Below, in pieces: positions 1 through 8,904 of a DNA stretch of 64,000 nt (within the stretch, counting starts at the first letter, position 1; each line of letters starts with the position of its first letter). A program made the translations under genes and the position numbers. The notes beneath the pieces are model-generated. The model worked only from the letters and a program-made list of their open reading frames with translations. It was not told the DNA's origin and did no database searches. Source of the stretch: Bog-793 sp963803025 (GTDB taxonomy: Bacteria; Actinomycetota; Acidimicrobiia; Acidimicrobiales; Bog-793); the NCBI GenBank assembly GCA_963803025.1, contig CAWDKZ010000013.1, positions 328,894 to 392,893 of the forward strand. The letters run 5' to 3'.

Positions 1-720
1 TTCGAGGAACGGGCGCGGCTGTTACGGCGGGCCTTCAACGAACATTTCTGGCTCGCCGACAAGGGCCATCTCGCGATCGGTCTCGACGCCGAGAAGCGCC
101 CGATCGACGCGCTGACGTCGAACATCGGTCATTGCCTGTGGACCGGCGTCGTCGACGAGTCCCATGCCGCGGCGATGGCCGCGCGCCTCCTTTCGGAGGA
201 GATGTTCACTGGCTGGGGGGTTCGCACGCTGGCGAGCTCGATGGGTGCCTACAACCCGGTGAGCTACCACAACGGCTCGGTGTGGCCCCACGACAGCGCC
301 ATCGCCGCGGCGGGGCTGATGCGCTACGGCTTCGTCCGCGAGGCGCAGACCATCGCTAAGGGCCTGTTCGACGTGGCGGCGGCCTTCGATGGTCGGCTCC
401 CGGAACTCCTGTGCGGATTCGCGCGGGAGGAATTCACCGCGCCGATCGGGTATCCGACCTCCTGCTCCCCGCAGGCGTGGGCCTCGGCGACGCCTTTCAT
501 CCTGCTGCGCACGCTGCTGCGGCTCGATCCCTCGGTCGCCGACGCGACGGTCTGGCTGGCACCGCAACTTCCCGCGTCGTTCGGCGACGTGAAGATCGGA
601 CACGTCCCGATCGGTCGGTCCCACGTGACGATCGCGGCCAATCGCACCACGGCGACCGTCCGTGATCTGGGCGATGAGCTGCATCTCGTCACGCAACCCC
701 GCCCGCTCGATGCGCCTTGA
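1..720 (+). CDS. Glycogen debranching enzyme (amylo-alpha-1,6-glucosidase type), C-terminal part
   Basis: The reading frame is open from the first base and ends with TGA at 718-720, so only the last 239 residues are present. The fragment carries features of the (alpha/alpha)6-barrel of bacterial and archaeal amylo-alpha-1,6-glucosidases: the YNPVSYHNGSVWPHDSA stretch (about residues 83-99) and PTSCSPQAWASATPF (about residues 150-164), with aromatic and acidic residues expected in the active-site cleft. The family hydrolyses alpha-1,6 branch points in glycogen or related glucans, and a cytoplasmic location is expected. The catalytic N-terminal half lies outside the window, so substrate preference cannot be judged. 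The following DinB-like gene starts about 100 bases downstream and may be independent. Confidence 0.8.
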   Translation, partial: FEERARLLRRAFNEHFWLADKGHLAIGLDAEKRPIDALTSNIGHCLWTGVVDESHAAAMAARLLSEEMFTGWGVRTLASSMGAYNPVSYHNGSVWPHDSAIAAAGLMRYGFVREAQTIAKGLFDVAAAFDGRLPELLCGFAREEFTAPIGYPTSCSPQAWASATPFILLRTLLRLDPSVADATVWLAPQLPASFGDVKIGHVPIGRSHVTIAANRTTATVRDLGDELHLVTQPRPLDAP

Positions 721-816
721 GGCAGGGGACGAGGAGAGGGTCTGCGACCAGGCGCGCCCGCCAGCGCAGCAATACTGATGTGGGAAACGCCTGGCTGCCG
801 CCGATCGGAGGATTTC

Positions 817-1320
817 GTGGAACGAGTCGATACACCGCTCATCGCCGCAGAGCGTCCGATGCTCGAGGCGTGGCTCGACTTTCAACGTGCGACTCTGGCC
901 CTCAAGTGCAGGGGTCTTTCCCCGGAACAGCTCGCGACGCGATCTGTTCCGCCGTCGACCTTGTCGCTGCTCGGTCTCGTCCGGCACATGGCGGAGGTCG
1001 AACGCCACTGGTTCCAGCGGTGCCTGCTGGGAGCCGATCGGCCGCCCCTCTACCGCACCGAGGCCGCGCGGGACCTCGACTTCGACGGCGCGACACCGGA
1101 CAACGCGTCCGAAGGCCTTTCGACCTGGGAGACCGAATGTGACGCTTCGCGGTCGGCCGTGGCGGCCAGCGATTCTCTCGACGCGATTGGCAAGGTCCCG
1201 TGGCGCCGCGGCGAGGTCTCGCTGCGGTGGATCCTGGTCCACATGATCGAGGAATACGCCCGTCACAACGGTCATGCAGACTTGCTGCGTGAGACCATCG
1301 ACGGCGCCGTCGGGGTGTGA
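817..1320 (+). CDS. DinB-like / DUF664 family protein
   Basis: A 167-residue protein if the GTG at 817 is the start. A GGAGGA ribosome-binding site at 807-812 sits four bases upstream and favours this over the more upstream ATG at 778. The pattern is that of the DinB four-helix-bundle superfamily: a histidine in the second helix (LVRHMAEVERHWFQR) and a C-terminal histidine pair in MIEEYARHNGHADLLRE, which in family members form a metal site. Some members are thiol transferases using mycothiol or bacillithiol; most are uncharacterised. The product is probably cytoplasmic. No functional link to neighbours is evident. Family assignment is fairly secure, function is unknown. Confidence 0.7.
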   Translation: MERVDTPLIAAERPMLEAWLDFQRATLALKCRGLSPEQLATRSVPPSTLSLLGLVRHMAEVERHWFQRCLLGADRPPLYRTEAARDLDFDGATPDNASEGLSTWETECDASRSAVAASDSLDAIGKVPWRRGEVSLRWILVHMIEEYARHNGHADLLRETIDGAVGV

Positions 1321-1551
1321 CGGACAGCACCGGATTCCGGCAGCGACCTCGATGCGGTGGGCTGGACCGAACGGTCAGCTCTTGCCCACTTTGCCCGAGG
1401 AAAGGGCGAAACCGCTGGGTTCCTCTGGGACGGGCACGAGTTGTTCGAGGACTTCCGCGATCGCGAGCGCCGATTCGCGGTCCACTCAATGATCGATCCC
1501 TGGAGTAGCTGTGGGTCATACTTATGGCAGCGTCGAGACGGGAGAAGTCGC

Positions 1552-2469
1552 ATGACGGAGACGTCGAATTTCGGCACATCGCGGCGCGAGAATCATGATT
1601 CGAGTTCCTTCTACGGCCGTTTCGCCGCCCCAGAGATGTCCGACGACGAGGAAGTGCGCCCATGCACGGTCGAGGACTCGATCATCCTTGGCGATTCGCG
1701 CGACATGGTGCAGGTGAGCGCGAAATCCGTCGCGCTCGTCTGTACCTCGCCCCCTTACTTCTCGGGAAAACAGTACGAAGAAGAGATGGGGCGGCGTCAT
1801 GTTCCCGCGACGTACCTCGAGTACCTCAAACAACTTGCGGACGTCTTCGCCGAGTGCAGACGCGTCCTCGAACCCGGCGGCAGGATCGCTGTCAATGTCG
1901 CCAATCTGGGGCGCAAGCCCTACCGCTCGCTTTCGGGTGACGTGACACGCATCTTGCAAGACGATCTCGGTTTCCTGTTGCGCGGTGAGATCATCTGGCA
2001 GAAGGCCGTCGGCGCGAGCGGCAACTGCGCGTGGGGTTCATTCATGAAGCCGTCGAATCCCGTGCTCCGTGACGTGACCGAGCGGGTGATCGTGGCGAGC
2101 AAAGGACGCTTCGATCGGGCGCTCGATGCCAAACGACGTGCGTCGTTGGGACTTCCCTACGAGGCGACCATTGCCAAGGAGGATTTCATGGCCTGGACCC
2201 TCGACGTCTGGCACATCCCGCCCGAGTCCGCGACGCGGATCGGTCATCCCGCGCCGTTCCCCGTCGAACTTCCCCGCCGTCTCATCGAGCTGTTCACCTA
2301 CAGGGGCGACGTCGTACTCGACCCGTTCATCGGTTCTGGCACGACAGCGGTTGCCGCGATCGCGACACGTCGCCACTACATCGGTTATGAGACCGACCCC
2401 GACTATGTCGACCTCGCGGAACGCAGGGCTGCGATCGCACGAGAGGCGAGCAAGAAGGATGCTGCTTAG
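1552..2469 (+). CDS. Site-specific DNA methyltransferase, beta class (N4-cytosine or N6-adenine)
   Basis: A 305-residue protein from ATG 1552, preceded by GGGAGAAG at 1540-1547; the frame stays open upstream to 1357 but without conserved sequence. Catalytic motif IV TSPPY is near the N-terminus (65-69) and the AdoMet-binding motif DPFIGSGTT is near the C-terminus (257-265). This order defines the beta class, and the serine form of motif IV (SPPY) is most common in N4-cytosine enzymes. The enzyme would transfer a methyl group from AdoMet to an exocyclic amino group in a specific DNA site. The stop TAG overlaps the AGGAGG of the next gene, so the two are probably co-translated. No recognisable restriction endonuclease is adjacent. 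The recognition sequence cannot be read from the protein. Confidence 0.88.
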   Translation: MTETSNFGTSRRENHDSSSFYGRFAAPEMSDDEEVRPCTVEDSIILGDSRDMVQVSAKSVALVCTSPPYFSGKQYEEEMGRRHVPATYLEYLKQLADVFAECRRVLEPGGRIAVNVANLGRKPYRSLSGDVTRILQDDLGFLLRGEIIWQKAVGASGNCAWGSFMKPSNPVLRDVTERVIVASKGRFDRALDAKRRASLGLPYEATIAKEDFMAWTLDVWHIPPESATRIGHPAPFPVELPRRLIELFTYRGDVVLDPFIGSGTTAVAAIATRRHYIGYETDPDYVDLAERRAAIAREASKKDAA

Positions 2470-2478
2470 GAGGCGCTG

Positions 2479-3690
2479 ATGAGTGAGGTCGAGCGGGAGA
2501 CTCGGACAGTTGAGCTGATGTCCCGTTATGACCAAGGGAGTGCTGCCGACCGACTCGGTCTCGTCAAGGAAGTTGTTGCACTAGCGAACAGCGGGGGCGG
2601 CGAGATTCGCCTCGGAGTCGAGGAGCACGGCGACGGACGTCCGGGCATCGTCGTTGTGAGCAGAGCGCACTTCGATGCTGCGTCGCTGAGAGACCTCGTC
2701 GACAGGTACATCGCGCCAGACCACATCGAAGTCGCGGCCAGATTCGAAGACGCGGACAGATCAGATCAGCATGTGGTCGTGATCGAGGTCGCTCCGCACG
2801 AGACGCCGCCCGTCGTGTTCTCAAGAGACGGCAAGTATCGGGCCGAGGGGAAGGACGTCGCAATCTTCCAACGACACACCGTCGTGAGCCGTCGCGGCAC
2901 GAAGGCAGAGCTCGCCACCCGTGCCGATCACCGGGGGTGGATCGACGCGGCCGTCCGGGCGGAGCGACGGCACATCCTGCAGAATCTCGGCCTGGTCGCA
3001 TCGCTGCCCGTTGGCGCCTCGCTTCAGGTTGTGAGGGAGTCGGGAGACGTGAGCTCCGAGCCTCGCGTCCTGCTCGATCGAGCCGTCCGAAGTTGGCGCG
3101 CTGATCCGTCGAAGCTGCTCAGCCGGCAGGATCTTCTCGTTCTGTTCCTCGCGTGGAAGGCGTTGACCCTCGACCGCCTCGCCGGCGACCTCACCCTGCA
3201 CAGCGCACTGCGACGTCGACCGACTCTGTGGTTCTGGATCGATTCGATCTATCCAGATGGAACTCGATTGGCGAGGATCTTGATCGAAGCTATTGGTGGC
3301 AGCGATCGTGACCGATCGGACGCCGCGTCATCGATCATCGACCTGTCTGCCCTGTTGCTCAGTCCGACGCAGCACACGGAGATCGTCGAGGCACTCGGTT
3401 CGTCTCGTTACAAGCACTTCCACGATGCCGCGGAACGAGGCGGAAACAGGCAGCGAGTTCTGGCGCGGCTCGACCGACTGCGTGACCGGAAACTGCAAGG
3501 CGAATCTCTCCGCAGTTCGGGACAGATTGAGCTCGAAGAGACGGCCGATGAACTGGGCCGTGCGCTTCTCGGAACTGCGCTCTCGAACGCCGCCGCGAAC
3601 CGTTTGCTCGGTCCGGTCGGTTTCGAGCTGATGCTGCGCCATCGTCCCGCGTTGGTCGAGACTCTCACCGTCTCGTGGGCGGGCGGTTAG
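2479..3690 (+). CDS. AlbA_2 (Schlafen-type) putative DNA-binding domain protein
   Basis: A 403-residue protein with a strong ribosome-binding site (AGGAGG at 2468-2473) that overlaps the stop codon of the methyltransferase gene. The first about 130 residues resemble the AlbA_2 domain: EVVALANSGGGEIRLGVEEHG (31-51) matches the typical AFANT-GG-ILIGV core of that family, followed by DLVDRYIAPD and the VVVIEVAPHETPPVVF strand region. AlbA_2 domains occur in regulators and in Schlafen-related nucleic-acid enzymes. The remaining about 250 residues are charged and mostly helical, and I do not recognise them. Coupling to a methyltransferase suggests a role in DNA modification, restriction or regulation, but this is inference. 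Confidence 0.68.
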   Translation: MSEVERETRTVELMSRYDQGSAADRLGLVKEVVALANSGGGEIRLGVEEHGDGRPGIVVVSRAHFDAASLRDLVDRYIAPDHIEVAARFEDADRSDQHVVVIEVAPHETPPVVFSRDGKYRAEGKDVAIFQRHTVVSRRGTKAELATRADHRGWIDAAVRAERRHILQNLGLVASLPVGASLQVVRESGDVSSEPRVLLDRAVRSWRADPSKLLSRQDLLVLFLAWKALTLDRLAGDLTLHSALRRRPTLWFWIDSIYPDGTRLARILIEAIGGSDRDRSDAASSIIDLSALLLSPTQHTEIVEALGSSRYKHFHDAAERGGNRQRVLARLDRLRDRKLQGESLRSSGQIELEETADELGRALLGTALSNAAANRLLGPVGFELMLRHRPALVETLTVSWAGG

Positions 3691-3879
3691 GACGCGACCG
3701 TCCCTGCCCGGTCGGACCCGGAACTCGGGCCGCGGTCTCGCGGTTGTGGTAGGCGCGATCGGGTCTCTCTGTTGTCTGGAGTCACCGCCGCGAAGAAGGA
3801 ATCCGTCGGTCGGTGGAAACTGGACCGACCGTCGGAGAGGCCCGTTGAGCAGCGAGGTGGCGGAATCTACAGTGAGTTC

Positions 3880-4950
3880 GTGCTTGTCGTGGCGGGCTCT
3901 CCCGGACTTGATCGGCACCAAGTCCCCTATGGACACCCCGAGCGCCCGGGCCGCGTGCAGGCTGCGCTCGACGGGATCGAGGCTGCCGGGCTGTCGGACG
4001 CCGTCGTCTTCCTCGAAGCGCGGCGCGCGACCGAGGGCGAACTGACCCGGGTCCACCGGCCGTCGTACCTGCGCGGATTGCGTGAGTTCTGTGCGCGAGG
4101 CGGCGGCGCCCTCGACCCCGACACCGACGTGAGCGAAGGCACCTGGGACACCGCGTTGCTCGCCGCGGGCGGTGTGCTCGCCGCGGTCGACGCGCTCGGG
4201 CACGGGATCGGCGATGTCGCCTTCGTCGCGGCTCGTCCCCCCGGGCATCACGCCCTGGCGGACAGGGCGATGGGTTTCTGCGTCTTGAACAACGTTGCGG
4301 TCGCCGCCGCCCACCTGGCAGACCAGGGCGAGCGTGTCCTTGTCCTCGACTGGGACGTCCATCATGGGAACGGGACGCAGTCGGTCTTCTGGGACGACCC
4401 GCGCGTGCTCTACGCCTCGACGCACCAATGGCCCCTCTTCCCCGGGACCGGTCGCGCCGAGGAGATCGGCGGGCCGAGCGCACGTGGCCTGAACCTCAAC
4501 GTGCCGCTCCCGCCGGGCGCGACCGGGGACGCCATGCTGGCGGCGTTCGACGAGGTCGTCGCGCCGGCAGTCGACACCTTCTCACCGGGCTGGGTCCTCG
4601 TCTCGGCGGGTTTCGACGCGCACCGGGCCGACCCGCTCGCCAACCTCGCGCTCACCTCGGGTGACTTTGCCAACCTCGCGCGACGGGCGCGCGAGTTCGC
4701 CCCCGACACGGGTCGGCTCGTGCTCGTGCTCGAGGGCGGTTACGACCTCGATGCCCTGAGGCTCTCGGTCGGCGCGAGCCTGGCGGCGTTGCTCGGAGTT
4801 CCCTTCCGGGCCGAAACCGCTTCGTCCGGCGGACCCGGAGCTGATGCCGGACGGCGGGCACGCGAAGTGCAGCAAAGACAGCGCGAGCTCGGAGCCGACG
4901 TGGCGGACGGTTCGGCGGGGAAGCGCCCGCGCTCGGGGTTCGACGCATGA
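3880..4950 (+). CDS. Histone deacetylase superfamily hydrolase (class II / acetylpolyamine amidohydrolase-like)
   Basis: From the GTG at 3880 the protein has 356 residues; a TTG at 3772 in the same frame would add 36 non-conserved residues. Neither has a clear ribosome-binding site, so the start is uncertain. Diagnostic motifs are the N-terminal GHPERPGR, RPPGHHA (about 119-125) with the catalytic His pair, LDWDVHHGNGTQ (about 156-167) with the zinc-ligand Asp and His, VSAGFDAHRADPLANL with the second zinc Asp, and the C-terminal EGGYDL. Family members deacetylate lysine, polyamine or other acylated amines in the cytoplasm. The C-terminal about 50 residues are low-complexity and charged. The stop overlaps the next start by ATGA, indicating translational coupling with the deazaflavin-dependent reductase. 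Confidence 0.88.
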   Translation: MLVVAGSPGLDRHQVPYGHPERPGRVQAALDGIEAAGLSDAVVFLEARRATEGELTRVHRPSYLRGLREFCARGGGALDPDTDVSEGTWDTALLAAGGVLAAVDALGHGIGDVAFVAARPPGHHALADRAMGFCVLNNVAVAAAHLADQGERVLVLDWDVHHGNGTQSVFWDDPRVLYASTHQWPLFPGTGRAEEIGGPSARGLNLNVPLPPGATGDAMLAAFDEVVAPAVDTFSPGWVLVSAGFDAHRADPLANLALTSGDFANLARRAREFAPDTGRLVLVLEGGYDLDALRLSVGASLAALLGVPFRAETASSGGPGADAGRRAREVQQRQRELGADVADGSAGKRPRSGFDA

Positions 4951-5388
4951 CGATCTCGGAGTCGTTCGGGCGGGCGGCACGACGGATCCAGCAGCGGATC
5001 CACGTGGCGAGCCAGGGCCATCTCGGTCGTCACCTGCTCAGTGTCTCGTGTCTGCTCCTGGGGATGAACAGGCGCCGGACCGGTCGGTCGCGGGTCGCGG
5101 CGCTCGGCCACCTCGCAGACGGCGATCGTCTCACCGTCGCGGTCTTGAACGGCGCGCGGCGACCACCAGGTTGGTTGTGCAGCCTCGAGACCGATGCACG
5201 CACCGAGATCTGGGTGGCTCGTCGCCGCCTGCGGGCGTCGGCAGCAGCGGTCCAGCGTGACGACGACGCCCAGCGGGAGCAGCGAGGGCGCATCAACGCC
5301 AACAACCGCGGCCACCACGACCGGCTATCAGGCGAGGACCGCTCGCGCGGCGCCGCTCGTCGTTCCCACGCCGCTGTCAGCCCTTTAG
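4947..5388 (+). pseudogene. Deazaflavin (F420)-dependent nitroreductase family protein (Ddn/DUF385), frameshifted
   Basis: The ATG at 4947 overlaps the preceding stop (ATGA). The first part reads LLLGMNRRRTGRSRV...ADGDRLTVAVLNGARRPPGWLCSL, matching the Ddn fold (LLTTTGRKSG, DG-variable-VVAS, P-WY-NL). In the starting frame the match ends after RINANNRGHHD. The family C-terminus GYQARTARAAPLVVPTPL continues in the +1 frame and stops at 5386-5388. One surplus base near 5321-5322 (ACC|GGC) explains this; without the shift the frame would run to 5513 with unrelated sequence. Family enzymes use coenzyme F420 to reduce quinones and nitro compounds and are mostly actinobacterial. The shift may be a sequencing error or a true mutation. 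Confidence 0.65.
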
Positions 5389-5557
5389 AGACCCTGCCTC
5401 GCGACAAACCACCCGCCGCGCACAACGGGCGCTCGTCAGCCTCGGTGGCCGGCGGACGACCGACCTGGGGCTTTCCGTTTCCTCCCCTCTCGTGGGGACG
5501 GCCCGTTGGGTAAGGTCACTGGAGAGAGGACGCTTCTCGCCGTAGGGGGCGAAGCCG

Positions 5558-6901
5558 ATGGGTGTCGTGAGGAGACGATCCGGCGTCACGGCTTGCGTCG
5601 CACTCGCGCTCGCCGGGACCGTGCTCGCGGCGTGCGGAAACGCCTCGACGGGCGTCTCGACGTCGGGGAACACCGAGGGCGTCTATCCGCACCGAATCAT
5701 CGTCGGTGGGCTCTCGTCGATCACCGGGCCACTGCCCGCGGACTTCGCGCCAGCGATCGCCGGGGCACAGGCCTACTTCGACTGGGTCAACGACCACGGC
5801 GGCGTCAACGGACGCAGGATCGACCTCGCCTACAAGCTCGACGACCAGTCGGACCCGTCTGTGGACGCCACCCAGGCCCGGACGCTCGTCGAGCAGGACC
5901 ACGTCTTTGCCGTCGTTCCGGTGGCGACCCCGTCGTTCTCGGGGGGTCCGTTCCTCTCCCAACATGACGTCCCGACCTTCGGGCTCAACGTCAACCCGAA
6001 CATTGACTGGGCCGGTCCGAGCATGTACGGCAACACCGGGTCGTACACGGCGTTCTCCTCGGCTCAGCTCCAGGCGGCCTATCTCGCCGAGCAGCACCAC
6101 GTCCGTGCCGCCGCGCTCATCGCCTACAACATCAGCCAGTCGAGCGAGGGCTGCCAGGGCGTCGCCAACGCCTTCCGCCAGTACGGTATCCGGATTGCGT
6201 TCGAGGACCTCGCCGTTCCCGTTCCGGCGTTCGACCTCAACGCCGACGTGACGCGGATGAAGTCGGCCGGCGTCGACATGGTCACCTCGTGCCTCGACCT
6301 CACCGGCGACATCCTGCTGTCCCATACGATGCAGCAGGACGGGATGACTGGGGTGACCCAGTACTGGTTCGACGGCTACGACGACGCGGCGCTCAAGGCC
6401 TACGCCCCGGCGATGCAGGGCGTCTATTTCATGCTGCAGCACGTGCCTTTCGAGGTCACCCAGCTCTACCCGGGGCGGTATCCGGGCATGGATCGATTCG
6501 AGGCGGCCCTGAAGCGGTATGTGCCGGCGAACCCTCCCTCGGAGGCCGCGCTGGCGGGTTGGACGAGCGCCGACCTGTTCGTAACGGGGCTGCGGGCGAT
6601 CGGCCGGGACGTCACGCGCACGCGCCTCACCGCCGCGATCAACAAGTTGACGCTCTACACGGCGCACGGCCTGGTCGCGCCGATCGACTGGCGTAGCGAC
6701 CACACCGGGGTGAGCACGATCTACAACTGCAGCGTCTTCGTCCAGGTGCGAGGACACCGGTTCGTCCCCGTTTTCGGCACGCCGCCGAGCGTGTTCAGCT
6801 GCTTCCCGGTGCCGAATCCCGCCCACGGGCCGATCGAGAAGGTGGTTCCTCCGCCGCCGGGCGTTCCGCCCTTCGTGCCGCCGGGCGGCGGGGGTGGTTA
6901 G
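5558..6901 (+). CDS. ABC transporter substrate-binding lipoprotein, branched-chain amino acid (Liv) type
   Basis: A 447-residue secreted protein. The N-terminus has two or three arginines, a hydrophobic stretch and the lipobox LAAC (about residues 22-25), so it should be lipid-anchored outside the membrane. The body is of the periplasmic-binding type 6 fold: GGLSSITGPLPADFAPAIAGAQAYFDWVN, then GGVNGRRIDLAYKLDDQSDPS, the signature of LivJ-like and amide-binding proteins. The C-terminal tail is rich in Pro and Gly and is probably disordered. The start ATG 5558 follows a G-rich stretch. The gene heads a three-gene cluster with fused permease and fused ATPase genes. The ligand could be an amino acid, amide or small organic molecule; the sequence does not decide it. 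Confidence 0.85.
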   Translation: MGVVRRRSGVTACVALALAGTVLAACGNASTGVSTSGNTEGVYPHRIIVGGLSSITGPLPADFAPAIAGAQAYFDWVNDHGGVNGRRIDLAYKLDDQSDPSVDATQARTLVEQDHVFAVVPVATPSFSGGPFLSQHDVPTFGLNVNPNIDWAGPSMYGNTGSYTAFSSAQLQAAYLAEQHHVRAAALIAYNISQSSEGCQGVANAFRQYGIRIAFEDLAVPVPAFDLNADVTRMKSAGVDMVTSCLDLTGDILLSHTMQQDGMTGVTQYWFDGYDDAALKAYAPAMQGVYFMLQHVPFEVTQLYPGRYPGMDRFEAALKRYVPANPPSEAALAGWTSADLFVTGLRAIGRDVTRTRLTAAINKLTLYTAHGLVAPIDWRSDHTGVSTIYNCSVFVQVRGHRFVPVFGTPPSVFSCFPVPNPAHGPIEKVVPPPPGVPPFVPPGGGGG

Positions 6902-6922
6902 GGACCGAGGACGCTGCTCCAA

Positions 6923-8902
6923 TTGAGCCAGTTCCTCTCCTACGCGCTTCCGGGCGTCCCCTACGGGTGCGCTTATGCACTGATGGCCGCCGGCCTCGTG
7001 CTCACCTTCAAGGCGTCGGGTGTGTTCAACCTGGCGTTCGGCGCCCAGGCGTACGTCTCGGCGATCGTCTTCTACGTCGCCGTCGCGGACGGCTGGCCGA
7101 AGTGGGATGCGTTCTTTGTCGCCGTCGTCTTGCTCGGTCCGGCGATCGGTTACGCACTCGACCGGCTGCTCTTCCAGTACGCGCGTACCGCGCCGCCGCT
7201 CGTTCGGCTCGTCCCCGCGCTGGGGCTCTTGATCGCCATCCCGAGCGTGACACAGATGATCTTCGGGACGAGCCAGCGACTCGCGCCCCCGGCGCTCGCG
7301 CTCAACCCGGACCACGTCTACTTCCGGCTCGGCAGCGTGCCGCTGACGGGCGTCGAGCTGCTCACAACCGGGGTCACCGTCGTCGTCATCGTCGCGCTCG
7401 GGCTGATGTTCCGCTCGAGCGGGCTGGGGCTCCGGATGCGGTCCGTCGTCGAGAGCCCCCGCATGACCGAGCTCGCCGGCATCCGGGCTGACCGGGTCGG
7501 GACGTTCGCCTGGATGCTCTCGAGCCTGCTCGCGGGGCTTGCCGGCGTCCTGTTGGCGCCGATCTACGCCGCGCTCGATCCCTCGTACTTCACGGCGCTG
7601 CTCGTCGCGGCGATCGCGGCCGCTGCCGTCGGCGGGTTCGCCAGCCTGCCGCTCACGCTCGTCGGCGGCATCGGGCTCGGCGTGGTCCAGGAGGTGATCG
7701 GCGGTTACCTTCCCTCGGGCACGGTGCTGTCGTCCGGCCTCAGGCCGGCCTTCCCGTTCGTCGTGTTGGCGGTGCTCCTCGTCGCTCGCCGGTCGTTCCG
7801 CCCCGCCGGCCCCCTCGGCGACCCGCTCTCGGCGTGTGATCCGCCTCCCGCGTCGCTGAAGCCGCCAACCCGCATGACCGAGGTCGCGCTCGGTTCTCGA
7901 TCCTTCGCGGCGTTGCTCGTGGCGGTGTTCATCGTCATCACCCTGGTGCTCGTGCCGGGGAACTGGGAGTTCGCTCTCACCCAGGGACTCGTGTTCTCGA
8001 TCATCTTCCTTTCCATCACGCTTCTCACCGGGATGAGCGGCCAGATATCGCTCTGCCAGGCCTCGTTCGCCGCGGTCGGCGCGTTTACCGCCGGGCAGCT
8101 CGCCACCCACTTCGGCACGGCGCTGCTGCTCGGCGTGGTCGCGGGCGGCGTGCTCGCCGGGCTCGTCGGGCTCGTGGTGGCGATTCCGAGTCTCCGGCTC
8201 GGCGGGATCTCGCTCGCGCTGCTCACGCTCGCGTTCGCGCTCGTCGGCGACAACGTGCTCTTCCAGTACTCGTGGTCCGGGAACGGCGCGACGGGACTCA
8301 GCATCCCGCGTCCGACGATCGGCGATCTGAGTTTCGCGGGGAGCGGTGCATTCTTCTGGCTCGCGCTCTTTGTGCTCGCCGTTGCCGCCGGCGTCGTGTG
8401 GCTGTTGCAGCACGGATCCGTCGGTGGGGAGCTCGCCGCGCTACGCGCGTCCGAGGTCGGAGCAGGGTCGATCGGAATCGACGTCCGGCGGTTGCGCGTC
8501 ATTGCCTTCATGCTCTCGGCGGCGCTCGCCGGAGTTGGCGGCGCACTCTACGCGTCACTCGAGCAAACGGTCTCACCGACCGACTTCAACTACGAGTTCT
8601 CGCTCATCTTTGTCGTGATCGTGGCGACCGTGGGTGTCTACTCCGTCGCCGGGGCGATCGAGGCCGGCCTCGCCTACACCGTGCTCCAGCAACTGGTCAA
8701 CAACCTGCCGGGCCGCTTCGGTTCGCTCGTCGCGCTGATTTTCGGTCTTGCCGCGGTCACCTACGTGCGCCACCCGGAGGGCGCCGTCGAGTACCTGCGT
8801 CGCTGGGTGCTCGACCGCGCCGAGCAGTTCGCCCACTTCCTCACGCGCAACGACCAGACCGAGCCGGAGTTGCGCGTCGATGCCGGTGCCGGGGGTCGCT
8901 GA
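6923..8902 (+). CDS. Fused LivH-LivM ABC permease
   Basis: A 659-residue integral membrane protein joining two permeases that are usually separate. Residues about 1-290 are LivH-like (YALPGVPYGCAYALMAAGLVLTFKASGVFNLAFGA; MRSVVESPRMTELAGI before the coupling helix). After a hydrophilic linker (about 292-318), residues 320-630 are LivM-like (SITLLTGMSGQISLCQASFAAVGAF; ALRASEVGAGSIGIDVRRLRVIAF). About 16-18 membrane segments are expected in total. The start is TTG 6923, 21 bases after the binding-protein stop, with only a weak GAGG upstream. The stop precedes the ATPase start by two bases. The polypeptide can supply both membrane halves of an importer. Confidence 0.88.
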   Translation: MSQFLSYALPGVPYGCAYALMAAGLVLTFKASGVFNLAFGAQAYVSAIVFYVAVADGWPKWDAFFVAVVLLGPAIGYALDRLLFQYARTAPPLVRLVPALGLLIAIPSVTQMIFGTSQRLAPPALALNPDHVYFRLGSVPLTGVELLTTGVTVVVIVALGLMFRSSGLGLRMRSVVESPRMTELAGIRADRVGTFAWMLSSLLAGLAGVLLAPIYAALDPSYFTALLVAAIAAAAVGGFASLPLTLVGGIGLGVVQEVIGGYLPSGTVLSSGLRPAFPFVVLAVLLVARRSFRPAGPLGDPLSACDPPPASLKPPTRMTEVALGSRSFAALLVAVFIVITLVLVPGNWEFALTQGLVFSIIFLSITLLTGMSGQISLCQASFAAVGAFTAGQLATHFGTALLLGVVAGGVLAGLVGLVVAIPSLRLGGISLALLTLAFALVGDNVLFQYSWSGNGATGLSIPRPTIGDLSFAGSGAFFWLALFVLAVAAGVVWLLQHGSVGGELAALRASEVGAGSIGIDVRRLRVIAFMLSAALAGVGGALYASLEQTVSPTDFNYEFSLIFVVIVATVGVYSVAGAIEAGLAYTVLQQLVNNLPGRFGSLVALIFGLAAVTYVRHPEGAVEYLRRWVLDRAEQFAHFLTRNDQTEPELRVDAGAGGR

Positions 8903-8904
8903 CC

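Noticed and set aside
5516..8413. Minus-strand open frame of 965 codons opposite the Liv-type transporter
   Set aside because: Glu/Arg-rich shadow with no known domain; the plus-strand genes are strongly supported.
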